Below the pieces are notes generated by a model, which was given only the letters and a program-made list of their open reading frames with translations, ran no database searches and was not told where the DNA came from. Positions 1 to 12,221 of a stretch of 64,000 nucleotides of DNA are shown here, in pieces (within the stretch, counting starts at the first letter, position 1; every line of letters starts with the position of its first letter). The stretch spans positions 10,912,001 to 10,976,000 of the forward strand of contig JBANAY010000003.1 of assembly GCA_037952775.1 (NCBI GenBank), given 5' to 3'. The translations under genes were made by a program, and so were the position numbers. This DNA comes from Clonostachys chloroleuca (taxonomy: Eukaryota > Ascomycota > Sordariomycetes > Hypocreales > Bionectriaceae).

Positions 1-72
1 TGGAAACCACCAATTGGCACGAAAAGGGCCCAAGGTCTGACATTGCGGGTGCTCTGAGCTAGAAATCATAAC

Positions 73-3000
73 ATGGACCCAGCTGTCGTTCGCAGCTCTG
101 AATGGGGTCAATTGTTTAAAACCGACCTTCCTGGAAACTATAAAGGCTACAAAGAAGTCATTTACTCTCAGCCTCTTGTCTATACGCCTTCGGGGGGTGA
201 CACTCAATACGTATACGTGACCACTACCCAAAACAACGTCTATAAGCTTGATTCCAAGACGGGCGCCATCATCGCTTCGCGTAACCTAAAAATTCCATTC
301 TTGACTGCAGATCTCGATGGCTGCGTTGACATCAACCCTACGGTCGGTGCAATTGGTACTGGTGTTATTGACCCCGATGACGGAACCTACTATGTGATCG
401 TCAAGACCTACGAGAACCAAGAGAGTCAAGAACCTCAGGGTCGTCCGGCCGGTCGTCATTTTATCTTTGCTATTGACGTCAATGATTTGAGCGACAGGCC
501 AAATTTCCCGATCAACCTCGAAGGCATCGTGTCTCGCAATAGCCAGGTGCGAAAATTTAACGGCGGCATTCTGCTTCAGCGGCCTGGCCTTCTGCATACT
601 GGAGGATTTTTCTATGCTGGATTCGGATCTCACTGTGTTCAGTACGATTTCTCAGGCTGGGTCATTGGCTGGGACAAATCTGGCAACATTGTTGAGAAAT
701 GGGTAACCCAGGGCCCTGATGTCCCTGAAACGACCCGAGGTGCCGGTATTTGGATGTCTGGAGGTGGTTTGGCCTCTGATGACGCAGGGTCCATCTGGTT
801 TGGTACTGGAAACGGCTATGCCTCTCAGCTTGCCACTATCCCCGTGAATGGCTTCGATCCGCCCACTTCTATGGAGGAGGCTGCCGTTCGTATGACTCAA
901 AACGCGGACGGAACACTGTCTATTGTCAACTTCTTCATGCCTTGGGAGAAGCAGGCACTAGATGGTGCAGACAAAGATCTCGGAACAAGCCCTCTCCAAC
1001 TCCTTCCTTCAGAGTTCTCCTGCGGCGATATAAGACGCATGGGTGTTATTACTGGAAAGAGTGGTAAGACATACTGGCTTAATATGGATGACCTTGGAGG
1101 ATACAGGAACGGCAAAGGAGCTACTTTGGATGATGTAATCCAAATGTACCAGAACGAGAACTCCGTGTATGCTGGCGCTGGTGTTTATCCATTGGAGGGG
1201 GGTTACATTTATGTGAATGGTAAGTCGTCTGTGTATACCACTGCGTAAATCAGAATGGCGATTTGGCTAACTTTTTGAACAGTCATCCAATACCCCACCC
1301 ATGTCTTCAAGTTCTCCTGCAGTGGTGGTGTTCCTTCTTTTACCAAGGTTGCGGATTCGCCTAACGTCAATGCCTACACTCTAGGTGTGAGCCATGGCAC
1401 AGTCACGACACTGGACGGAAAGGAGGGAACTGGCCTCCTTTGGAACTGTGATGTTCAGGAGGGCAATCTACGCATATATGACGCGGTACCGGTGGATGGC
1501 AAACTCAATCTGATCAAGTCTTTCGATGTCACTGGAAGCACCAAGTTCACACGTGCAGTGTTTGGTGATGGTAGACTTTACATGGGCACCACTCTAGGAA
1601 CTTTCTACGGGTTTGGATCCCCAACGACTTCACCGCTTGAATGCACTACCAACCTCGACTTTGGACCTATTGACATCTCCTCCGAGAGCTCCGAGAGGGA
1701 TATCACTTGTACTGCTCTTATTGACATTACTGTCTCGAACATCGCCCTGCAAGATGGCACCCACTTCAAGCTCACTAACGTGCCTACCGTTCCATTGCAG
1801 ATTGCCGCTAACAGCAAGTTCACGGCCAAGGCTAAGTTCGCCCCTTCTAGAGTTGGCGTTCTGTCCGATAACATTGCCGTCGATACAACCAATTCACAGG
1901 CTGGCTACAGCAAGAACACCCTTATTCGTGTCTCAGGCACTGGCGAGAGTGCCGGCCCTCTACTCACTATCAGCCCTGAAACGGTCACATTTAACGGGGT
2001 CATTACCGGGAACGACCCTAATGGTGTCACGGAGACTGTACTCGTTAGCAACGAGGGCCGGTCTCTGCTCACTGTCACATCTGTGCAATACGGCGAAAGC
2101 TCAAACGGAACACTCCAGACTTGGAATGGACAAGGCAACATTGTGTTTGGGAAATTCACGATTCAAGATATACCTACCACCATTGCTGCAGACAGTAGCA
2201 AGACCGTCACTGTTCTCTTTGATTCGTCGACCGGTGGAACTTTCCATGGCTATGTCAAGTTCACTACTAATGGTGGCGAGGACTCCTTCAATATCGAAGC
2301 CTCGGCTGGCCCTGCCCCTGTTGCTGTCGTTGAATTTCAGACTCCTGATGGCACAGGTTGGGTCAAGTATGATGCCAATACACACTTCACTTTCGGTCAG
2401 GTCTACCAAAACACTGCTCTTTCATTGAAGCTCCGTGTCACGAATGGTGCTCCTCAGGGTGGTGTCCAAATGAGTCTCACAGTTTCAAAGCCGCCCTTCG
2501 GCATTAACAGCATTGTCCAGGCCAACAACCAAGTTGATCTTGCTGAGGGCACCACCCTTGCACCCGGAGAGAGTGCTACTGCTGTTCTCACCTGTGCGGT
2601 GCCCAAGTCACAAATCAATGTTGACTCGTATAATGGCACTGCTCCATGGACGATGAACATCAACGACCCTAACTTTTCGAAGCAAACCATGCATTTCGAT
2701 TGTGATGCCGTGGCTCAACAGGCTCCACCTCTCCTGGACAATGGCCAAGGCAAGTTTAGATATGTCGGCTGTTACAAAGAGAACAATCCAGGACGGCAGC
2801 TCTCTACTCAGCTCTATGGCAGTGACACGAATGAGGGCTTCATGTGTATCAACGCTTGCGAGAATGGAGATTACATATTCTGTGGAACCCAGTATCATCG
2901 CGAATGCTGGGCCGGCAACACTGTGCCTAACTTGAAGGTGGATGACAAAAACTGCAACTTTGACTGCTCTGGAGACCTGAACCAGATCTGCGGTGGAGAT

Positions 3001-4625
3001 GGTGTGGATGGGGCTGGTATATTCATTTCGCTGTTTGCCGATTCGCTACGTTGGGACGAGAACTCAACTGAACCTCTTCCCCCGGCGGTCCCTATGTTAA
3101 CCCTGGGGTGCTCGGCTACGGCAGTTTGGGCTGCTGGACAGAGCCTGCATCGGGTGCTCGCGCTTTATCCCAACAGATGAGTATTACAGAAGCTACCGTT
3201 GCTAAGTGCGTTGCGCTATGCGCTGATCGAGAATACCTGTACGCTGGGTTGGAGTATGGGGCAGAGGTATGTTTGCAATTCCCAAGTGTTGGAAACATAA
3301 ATCCAACATTTTACTGACAAAGTGGTTGTAGTGTTGGTGTGGCGATGCACTGAGCAGCGCATCACTCTCAGCTCCTGATGCTGATTGCGGTATGACATGT
3401 TCAGGTAAGTGTAACCCTTCCTTCACGTCTTCGGATATTTCTAAAAATCCCTAAAGGAAACTCTACCGAATATTGCGGCGGTGGCTCTCGTTTAAATCTG
3501 TACAAGTATGGAGCCTTATTCAATGGCACAAACCCCGACAATAGCACAACTACTGCTATGCCCACCAGTGTCTCTACCGTTTCCAGCTCTGCAATAACAA
3601 CCACGACAGCAACAGCAACAGAACCTGCTCAGCCTACAATCAAATCAAGAGTGGGTGAATGGATGTTCGAGGCTTGTTGGAATGAGCTAGCAGACGGGCG
3701 CGTTCTGTCAGCTCGTACCGAGGCCACCGATGACATGACATTAGAGAAGTGTGCCAATTTCTGCTCTGGAATGGCATACTTCGGTATCGAGTATGGGAGA
3801 GAGTGTTATTGTGATGACTCGCTTCGAGAGGGCAGCACCAAGGCAGATGACCCTAGCACCTGCTCTCTCACCTGCGCTGGCGATGAAAGTACATACTGCG
3901 GTGGTTCCATGCGCTTACAGTTGTATAAGTATGCCGGTTCTGCTGTGTCTAGCGCCTCGTCTACCCCAGTAGCTACCCCGACCTCGGGAGACTCATCAAC
4001 AACTGCGGCCTCTGCATCCGGCTCCAAGGCCGGTGATGTCGATTCCAGTCCCAGCTCTGCCTCGAGCTCTACCCCCGGCTCTTCTTCCGTCTCATCCTCC
4101 AGCTCTATCCCTAGCTCGAATTCCACTCCCGGCTCCTCTTTGAGCTCGACCGCTGTGTCAAGTTCCGAATCCGAGTCGGTTTCAGCCACACCCTCAAAGA
4201 GCTCTTCCACTGGCTCCACAACTACTCCTACCTCAGCTTCATCAACTCCGACTGGTCCTATCGTGTACCCCGGAAACCAAAACTTCACATACTACTCTTG
4301 TGTCGAAGAACCATCAGCGGGAAGGCTTATGGATGATCAGATCTACAACAACGGTGACAATATGACAATCAAGTCCTGTCTCGAGCGTTGCTGGGAGTAT
4401 GACTGGGCTGGTGTTGAATATGGCAGGGAGTGCTGGTGTGGTGATAAACTGAACTTGGAAGGAGAGACGAATGCCACGCCCGGAAAGAATGTGACAGACT
4501 CAGAATGCTCATTCTTGTGCCCTGGCGATGACATGGTTTACTGCGGTGCTGCCTCACGCCTCAGCCTGTATGTCAAGAAGGAGCTGGCCAAAAAACTATG
4601 GGAAGAGTCTCAGGAGTCTACTTAA
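73..4625 (+). CDS. Secreted PQQ-type beta-propeller protein with Ig/ASH-like middle and four WSC domains (5' end uncertain)
   Basis: Exons are 73-1219, 1283-3266, 3332-3404 and 3457-4625, all with GT-AG introns and matching phases. One base is missing in a C run at 3079-3083; with it restored the product is about 1457 residues. The first ~500 residues look like a PQQ/quinoprotein-type beta-propeller. About 1640-2700 encodes Ig-like segments of the ASH/choice-of-anchor type. Four Cys-rich WSC domains follow (about 2757-3040, 3108-3510, 3664-3935, 4276-4590), each with the conserved CYCG/CWCG and C-x-G-G patterns. A long Ser/Thr-rich, probably O-mannosylated linker (3940-4270) separates the last two. 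WSC domains bind wall polysaccharide in fungal sensors and secreted enzymes, so a wall-associated role is likely. I see no C-terminal membrane segment or GPI signal. No signal peptide is visible at 73, so the true start probably lies in an exon to the left of the window. Confidence 0.85.
3079..3083 (+). other. Apparent one-base deletion (C5, expected C6) in the WSC gene
   Basis: The frame read through the first WSC domain ends soon after this C run, while the next WSC domain continues in another frame. Adding one C joins them as ...EPLPPGGPYVNPGVLGY, a linker of the kind normally found before the next WSC domain. No GT-AG intron nearby would make the same shift. Either an assembly error or a true frameshift. 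Confidence 0.8.
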
Positions 4626-4889
4626 GAATATATGTCAGTTCTTTCTAGGCCTGAACATCATTTTTCATTGGGAAGACATTCGTCATGCTCTTTTTTGGTA
4701 ATATCTACGATAAACGTTTCATGATTGGAAGGAATTGTTTAAAGAACACATGCGTACAGTTAGTCATAGAGATCCTAAAAGTATCTATGTGAGTCTAATA
4801 ATTTATTGAATTAATTGTGTTATTCTCTAGCTGCTTGCGCATTGTTTCTAAGGCTCTGTCTACATCTACACAAGACCAGTAACAAGTGT

Positions 4890-5639
4890 CTAGTTCTTCT
4901 GCTCAGCCGGTCGCCCCCTGTTAGCACATTCTGGAGGAAGACAAACATCAAAATTGATGAGCCCTTCTGGCTTCTTGGATGTTCTCATATTATTGACGCA
5001 ATTCCGACATGGTCCGCTCCTCAGCCAGGGTTTTGCCCCGTCTTTTGCAGGACCCCAGAGATGAAACCCTGTGTCGAAAGCGTCGGGCTTCTTGACCTCT
5101 CCGCATGCAAGGCACTCAAACTTCCAATCCAGGCTGATGAAGAGATTTCTCTTTTGCTCAATGGACAGGCTTGATTCACTCAGGGAGTTGTGGAGTGCCA
5201 CTGCGAGATCATAGGGCGGCTGCTGAGCGGCGGAACTGCCGAGGCGAGGCTGGGCAGCTTCGAAGATGGAGATTGTCCGCGCCCCGATTTTGACGTTCCT
5301 GGTGAGGACGTCCAGGATCTCCTTGTCCGGGATTTTCGTCATGGCCCAGTCCCTCAGGACCATGCCCCTCGGCCGGCTGGGGCACCGGGGAGGTTGCTCC
5401 ACCGCCCCCAGCGATGCTGGAGGGGGCCGTGGTGGTGTGTTGAACAGCGTTGGTGTCTTACCGTCACTGTCGCATGAGTCGTCTGAGTCGTATGATTCGT
5501 ATCTGCTTCCCGCGAGGCTCCTCGCGTCGAAGATCTTTTGTGACGGATTGGTGGTGGTGATGGGGGTGTTTGTGCATAGATGCTCTCTGGCGTTCGCCCC
5601 CGGGTGGGAGGACGAGGGGTGGGTGTTGCTGGAGCTCAT
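4890..5639 (-). CDS. Hypothetical protein with a CxxC...CxxC metal-binding-like motif
   Basis: Single-exon frame of 249 residues with ATG at 5639. The first ~90 residues are low in complexity (Ser, Thr, Pro, an Asp/Ser-rich patch). The C-terminal third has two Cys pairs, CLAC near residue 175 and CRNC about 35 residues later, with Trp and aromatic residues between, so a small zinc-binding fold is plausible. The pattern is loosely like a Stc1-type Cys domain, but I cannot assign it. It lies tail to tail with the WSC gene (264 bp between stops). G+C is higher than in the following intergenic DNA, which supports coding. Confidence 0.6.
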   Translation of the reverse strand: MSSSNTHPSSSHPGANAREHLCTNTPITTTNPSQKIFDARSLAGSRYESYDSDDSCDSDGKTPTLFNTPPRPPPASLGAVEQPPRCPSRPRGMVLRDWAMTKIPDKEILDVLTRNVKIGARTISIFEAAQPRLGSSAAQQPPYDLAVALHNSLSESSLSIEQKRNLFISLDWKFECLACGEVKKPDAFDTGFHLWGPAKDGAKPWLRSGPCRNCVNNMRTSKKPEGLINFDVCLPPECANRGRPAEQKN

Positions 5640-7046
5640 TTTTTTCGAGGTGATCTGTGTGGCATCGAGGGCTGAGGGTGTTCCCGACGGAGGAGATGCT
5701 TTCCGCAGCGCCCTTCCACTTTACAGTTATATAGAAATCCCGAGCATGGCAATCGAGGACGTGAGATGTGATTGAGTGTCTGCGCTCGATTGTAGAAGAC
5801 AACCTTGATGATGATAGTTCGTGAGTCCATGCCGATACGAAGACGGGCGACCACGTGTTACTGTTTTACAAGTGATTGCATGGGTTATTCGGATGCCTCT
5901 GGGTTACACAAACTGATGAGTTTTCGGCGGTGATTCGAAGATAGGCTACACCATCCGACGCATGACCTTGCCGTAGCCTTGTGACCTAGGCCACTACGCA
6001 TAATGGGTAGTTGATCTTGGGATTAAATGCAGGGACCAACTTTGAATCAAACCGACCTATCTTTTTAACATGGGGTGGAAGGATGTAGAAACGTCAATCT
6101 TGTGATTTCGTCACTCGAGAATAGAAAGTTAGCCTTTTCCTTGTTTGATCCTCAATCGAGCCTGGCCATGTTGCTTCACCTTCATGATCATCTATTCCTC
6201 TATTAGTACTTCACGCTAAACTACGTTGGCCTCCCATTATCATCTTGTGTCGTTGCATTTGAGTGAGGAGGATATATGCAGTGTGAGTAAGTGAACAAAT
6301 CGCTCATATAACTGTTATTGTTGGTCAATACGGGATCATATCACTCTATTTGCCTCTTATTCATGACATCTTAACCACAGGTACGTCCAATGCACCAACA
6401 AGGCGCAAATACATTATAAATACAACCATCTAAGTACACAACTTCTTATCATTGAGTGGATGCTTTAACCAAGGCTTAAATCTCAGACTTCCTGGGATGA
6501 TAAGTGCATTTCGAGAAGCCCGAGAATCAGCTGCTTGAACCCAGAAGAGCAGACTGCCAAATATTACGTGTGTTCGTTCACGTCACCACGGAGGACTGCC
6601 TCAATCACATACATGCCATAAACACTGTACGGACGGGTAAAGCATGCCTGGGAGTCTTAGACTATTTTTCCGGCTCGCTGCCTCGACAGACAGACAGCTT
6701 CAAAAATGATGTTGAGTTGGACGCCTCCATGCAGATGCATCTAGCAGTAGGAGACGGCAACCTGATTTAATGTTTCCACTACGGTGGAGAGTCTTGCAAG
6801 GAGGATTTCATGGTAGAATGTGTTGAAAGCAAAGTCGAACATGACTTCACGTTTTACAAGGGGTGTTACAATTATGAGGAGAGCTATGCGTATCGAGGAA
6901 TTTCGGATATAGAAGAGTAAATATAAATCAGTACTAAAAGCTCTTCTAGGTTTACCGAAGCACATGCTGATTCATTGGTGTAAGAGTCGTATTTCCATAC
7001 ATTTGATGCCGACGGTTTCGGTATTTGTGTCTTTTATAAACATAAA
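5640..7046. other. Intergenic, 1.4 kb, no gene recognised
   Basis: Upstream of the hypothetical gene on the minus strand and downstream of the NLR. From about 5850 the sequence is AT-rich with frequent stops in all frames. The longest open frame (6504-6770, +) has no ATG start and no recognisable product. Confidence 0.6.
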
Positions 7047-10000
7047 TCACTGCAGCCCCGAGCCATATTTCCGCTCGGGGCTGTGAGACGCACGGCTTTC
7101 AAGTCCAATGCTCTCGCTACTCCCTTTTGTAGCAGCATCTTCAGAGTCATCTTGGGGTATATTCAGAAGCAACCACCCAGGGACAGCGTCGATCTGGGCC
7201 TCGAATCTCTCACAGCCTTGGCTGTGCAGTTTTCTCGGAAGGAATCTATCGATTAGACGGATCCTATCAACGAGCTGCGACGGTACCATAATCTTCGCAT
7301 CTTCCGTCGTACGAAACGACAGGGTTGCGTCAATAAGCAGGTTGTAGTGGTCTTTCTTTTCCACTACATGAGGAGCGGAAGCATATACAACTCCATATCG
7401 CTCTTGAATATCGCTCTTCTTAAATGCCCCTGAGTAGCTCTGGAGGATGCACCACAAAAGCAGCTGCACCGTGTAGTCCTTGTCAGAATCTCTGGGGACA
7501 TTCAGAATGGCATCTATGATCTGCTTAACCTGTCGACTCATCCCGGGGGAAAAGTCTGGTAAGTCACGGAGCCTGTTCAGAAATATTACGAAGGGCTCAA
7601 AAGCTTCAAATCCTTCAAAGTCTTCGAATGCTTCGAAGGCTTCGGTCTCATAGGATTGTCTCTTCATGTTTCCATAGGATCGGCTTCCAAGAAGTATTTG
7701 TATCGTCCGGACCGCGTTTCCAAAAGATAGAATATTTTCGAAGTCATCCCTGAGCGCGATCTCTAGCGGCGTTTGATAGTCGTACTGGGAGGAGAAGCGG
7801 GCGATGCTGTTGTTGAGCGGAAACTCGACATCCTTTGTCAAAAATGTGAGGCCGTCCCAGTCTGCTGCATCTGCGCAGTAATGCAGTAGATTACTTTCTA
7901 TGATGTAATGCCTTAAGCTGATCTTAATGGCTCTTATCGAAAGTATCGAAGATTGGGAGGCGTTCCGCAGGAGAATCTCACGGGCGAGGTCCCAGTCTCT
8001 AAGCTGCAGGCAACGTATGAGAGCTTCCCGAGCAAGCTCAACGTATTGGTCATAATGTCCAGAATCCTTGTTCCAAGCGCTATCGATATATCTCCATATT
8101 ATTGATACGATTTTGCTTCGCTCAACTGATCTATCGTGGAGGGCATGCCGGATAAAGGATGAAATGACCTCAATTTTTGCGTCGTCCCTCAACCAAGGGC
8201 GAAGGGCCTGGACAAGTGAGAGGTCAGATAAGAGACAGTACCGTTCCATCCCATTTTCAATAAGTGCGTTGAAGTTCATTCTCGGCATGGATCTATTTGC
8301 AGCTTCCAAGATAGCTTTTGTCATGTCGAAGAAGCTACTACTGGTCATTCGGTGAATCAACTTGATATCTACCCAGAGCCGATCAACATTGCAATGGTAG
8401 AGCCGCGGTATCCCTTTGAGCAAGTGGTAGATAATCATGATCACCAATGGATCCGATGTGTCGCCACTAAGCACATTACTCAAAGGGAGCCCGGGGAGGT
8501 GGCATAGAAGCTTAACCATGTTCGCATCTCCCTTCAAAAGAGCGAGATCCAAAAGCTGTCCCACCTGAGATTTTGAGAAGAATGATCTGTCATGAGACAA
8601 CTTTGCCTTTACTATTACATAGTTCGAGTGGCTGATATCTTTAAAGAATGCGGTATTCGAGTCGAACGGAAGGGAGGCCCCCATGGAAACGAGCCAGCTG
8701 ACAACTGCATGATCCTTGAACAGGGCAACGAGTGGGAGGAGCTGGGTGCACATCTTGGCAGCTATCCTCGGTCTAGGGTTGCACTGCATGCATCTTCTTA
8801 GGTACGGAATCACAGTTCCAAAAGCTTTCGACCAATCTTTCCCCTTTATTTCGTAGCGAAATAAGGGGATGTGCGCGTTAATAATTGCCCACATTATGCG
8901 CTGCGAAAAGCTCCAAAGAACGCCGGTGTCAGTGTCCAGGATCAAATCATCCCGAGATGCGAAGTCCTGAGTCCATGTTAACTCATCGAATCTGGGATTC
9001 TCCAGAAGCTTAACCCATAATTCAAATAGTTTCGACTCTTTAGTTATCCAGGAGGAGTGTTGAAGCCAGTACTTGGAGGCATATGCGAGGAAGTGGAACA
9101 ATTCTGTCGCCTGGCGACTCCTTTGCCGTCTTCTTACTTCCGTCAGTGCCTTCTTTGCGTCAAACTCGGGGTTGGACTCCGACTTCAGCCACCGGATTGC
9201 CAACTGGCCAACCATCCCAGCAGGTGCCAAAGCCTCTTGCATGACGCGAGATGGAAGCTCTCCAACTCGAACCTCGTTAGCGACGTCTTTCGAAACCTGC
9301 CTTTCAAAAAGGGAGCAGTTCAGATACGTAATCACACTCTCGCCGAGCAGTCTCTGGGCTTCTTCCATGGTGAAGTGCGACTCTGGATAGGAATTACCAC
9401 TGGTAGCGGTTGGTTTCTCAAGGAGAAATTGCATCACGCTCTGGTGAATCAGATAAACTGACAGATTCTCCTCATCAACAGTCACTAAACTTCCACAGCA
9501 GGCCAGAACGCCGTGAATGTTATTCACCAGCATGTCCGGGCTCCAGTCGGTATTACCTGGCTCCACGCTAATGACCTCTCGAATTTCGTCAACTGTTAAC
9601 GGGCGATGGGCGGCGACAATAGTCTTGAGGATCCGGGTTTGGTACGTGTGGGCAAGTTTCCTGGACCTCTTTAGAATCCTATCAAACGTGCTGAAGAGGT
9701 CAGGTGGCAAGTCTTGCAGGGCGCTGCGTATGGCTGCATCGGATTTCTCGTCACAGAGCGAGTCGATTTGCAGCGCAACCCATAAGAACCTAAGTCATAC
9801 CAAAAGTGTCAGTCTGAATTCTCATTGACTCATTTTAGGGGTATAAACTGGGGGTATTCTGACATTCCATTTGTCCCTTTTACTAGAGCATCTCGAATTT
9901 CAACTACTAGGCCTTCTTGGCCAAGAACGAGTTTCTTGGCTTCTAACCTTCTTTCTAGCTCCTTTTCGATGAACTTGCCAATATCAGGGTTCTTTTCAGG

Positions 10001-11413
10001 CATGGTCATTGTTTGGATATTCAACAATGGCCTGAAAAGGGATTGGTGGTCTTGCGTGCCGCTTCTGATCGATACACAGACGGACAGATGCATGAATTTC
10101 TGCATTTCTCCAAGTGCTTTTATGATCTCAATGGCGTCGTAGTCTTGACACTCATCCACCCCATCGAGGACAAAGTGAATCCGTGCGTCGCGTGGCACAG
10201 TATCTTTGACGAGTCTCAGGACATCTCCCAAGCTAAACAGAGTAGTCACGCCGTCCACGACATTATCCAGCAGGGAGTCTTTGAAATATTTGTCGATCAG
10301 CTGGCGGCCGAGTGACCCGATGACAGCCCTGGCAGTGAGTGCTTCCGCGTTGTCGTGCCTGCAAAAGAAGAAAGGAACTGCACTATCCTGGCTCGATAGG
10401 TACAAATTATCGATGATGCTAGCCATGGTCACCGATTTACCTGAACCCAGCTTACCAAAAAGTACCAAGCTTGCAGACTCTGTCGACTGCTCCCACGACA
10501 GATATGTGGGCTCGTCCTCGAATACGGTTGAAACACCACATTTTCGTGCTTGCCTGAAGGGTGTCTCGTGATCAGAGGATGAAAGGGCCTCCAAGAGATG
10601 AGCTCGTTGCCGAAGTTTCCTCTGTTGTGTCTCCCAGGAGTAGGCACCCCCAACCAGCGCGCGGAACAAGTTGTTCTCGCTAGCCTCACTCTCAACCGTC
10701 TGCGTTGTGAGAAACGAGACCTCCTCTCTAATCTTAGCACCCAGTCTTTCCGACCTAGACTGGGCATCGCGTAGTTTAGAGTCATCCATAGAGGCTGTTA
10801 GCTGGCCAAGGAAAGATTTCCGGCTGAAGAGCATGAACTCATGGCAGGTTTGCACGATCACCAGAAAATAACTCGACATATAATGGCTCAGCAGCTTTGA
10901 CCGACGGTAGAGCAAAGCCATAGATTCATATCGCGGCGCTGATTGGCCGACGGTCATGAAGAAATGTGAGACTTTGTCCAAGTACGAGCCAAAGCCAATG
11001 CATACCTATAGATGTCAATGACCCAAGATCTCACAAAGTAAACGACATTTCTTTCGTACCTGAATCGTCAATCTCACCAAAGCCCAAATTCCACATGCAA
11101 TAATGTTCTGAGACCCCCCAACGACCACATCACCTAGAGCGGCGTACTTCTGGACGCATTGCAGGATATTGGTGAAGCGTGTGCCAAAACAGCGATGGGC
11201 CGCGGAAGATTTCTGTATCTGACTGTTGAGACTGGCCGTGAATCTCATCACATCTTCAGCTGAAGGCGGTGCGCTCAGCGCTTGGCTTCGGAGACTGCGA
11301 AAGCCGGACTTATGCTCCTTGGTGAGGCTGCTCTCGAATTCCGAGATGGCCTTTGCGAGCGCGATCTCGGGCCTCAACGGCGCCGCATTTCGTAAGGCGA
11401 CATCCATCGTCAC
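7047..11413 (-). CDS. NACHT-domain NLR-like (STAND) protein
   Basis: Three exons: 11060-11413, 9864-11005 and 7047-9789, with introns of 54 and 74 nt. The product is 1412 residues. Residues 1-250 are helical and resemble the DUF7708-type N-terminus of many fungal NACHT proteins. The P-loop GKLGSGKS is at residues 302-309 and the Walker B VLDGVDE at 397-403, followed by a winged-helix-like segment. The C-terminal ~700 residues are helical, with at best degenerate ankyrin-like units (for example LLDLALLKGDANMVKLL). An odd Phe/Glu-rich repeat is encoded at 7594-7653. Fungal NLRs are signal-sensing STAND NTPases linked to heterokaryon incompatibility and immunity; the trigger and effector of this one cannot be read from sequence. 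It stands alone with no obvious partner gene. Confidence 0.85.
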
Positions 11414-12221
11414 ATGTTACCCGCGTAAGATGAGTCGTTCCGTATATTATTGACATTGACAAGAACTATATCATTCAGACTCTAGAGATATCAATGAGTT
11501 GCTGAAGTTGAATGAGGCTGATTTGCGGGGCGAGGTTGCAGCGGCTCAGCCACACCTGCCTCAATGCGTCATCGCCACACCAACGCAAGGCGTTTTCTCA
11601 TTTGTTAATAGCCGCTGCATGATTCCTACTGGTCACAATATGGAGAGTGGTGGGTAAGTGGGCGCTTAGAGGTGATCAGGGACTCTCCGTTGCGTCATGA
11701 AAGGGCATGTTCCTCGTGCTCGACTGGTTGCATGATTATCGCGAGATAGCCCTTTACTGCTTTCGGCCGGGAAGTAAAGTGTGTGTTTGGTATATCATTA
11801 AAATGAGCCGATTGAGCTTAAACGCAAGAGAATTCAAGATCCACGTTTTGGATCACCAGGGTCTTCCTCATCAGGATCTCTCCAAGCAGAGACGAGAAAT
11901 CGCTCACTTGTCCACAATAGACCCGTTCTTAAAGAAAGCCAATCAAACACTAGGTGTCATTAATATGTTATTAGAAACCGGATTGGGAATGGGATGGTGA
12001 GAGGAGTTTCGAGGACTTTACGTACCTCCTGTTCCCCCTTAGTTTTAGCCACACTTCGTGGTGTAGAAATTCGCTAGAAGTACCGATACAGAGGTCCAAG
12101 ATTTTATAAACCAAGTAAATGGTACCCGTGAAAAACCATGATTGATTCCTATCTGCCGTAACCCATATTTCGCTCTCGTTTATTTACGCCAGAAAAAGAA
12201 AGAAGAGTGTCCATAACAAGG
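11414..12221. other. Intergenic, upstream of the NLR
   Basis: Holds the NLR promoter and the 3' flank of the SidL-like gene. A 97-codon ATG-started frame at 11707-12000 (+) has no recognisable features and ordinary AT-rich composition, so I do not call it a gene. Confidence 0.5.

Noticed and set aside
6504..6770. 88-codon frame on + strand
   Set aside because: No ATG start and no features.
11707..12000. 97-codon ATG-started frame
   Set aside because: No motif, no conserved texture, lies in the NLR promoter. Could be chance.
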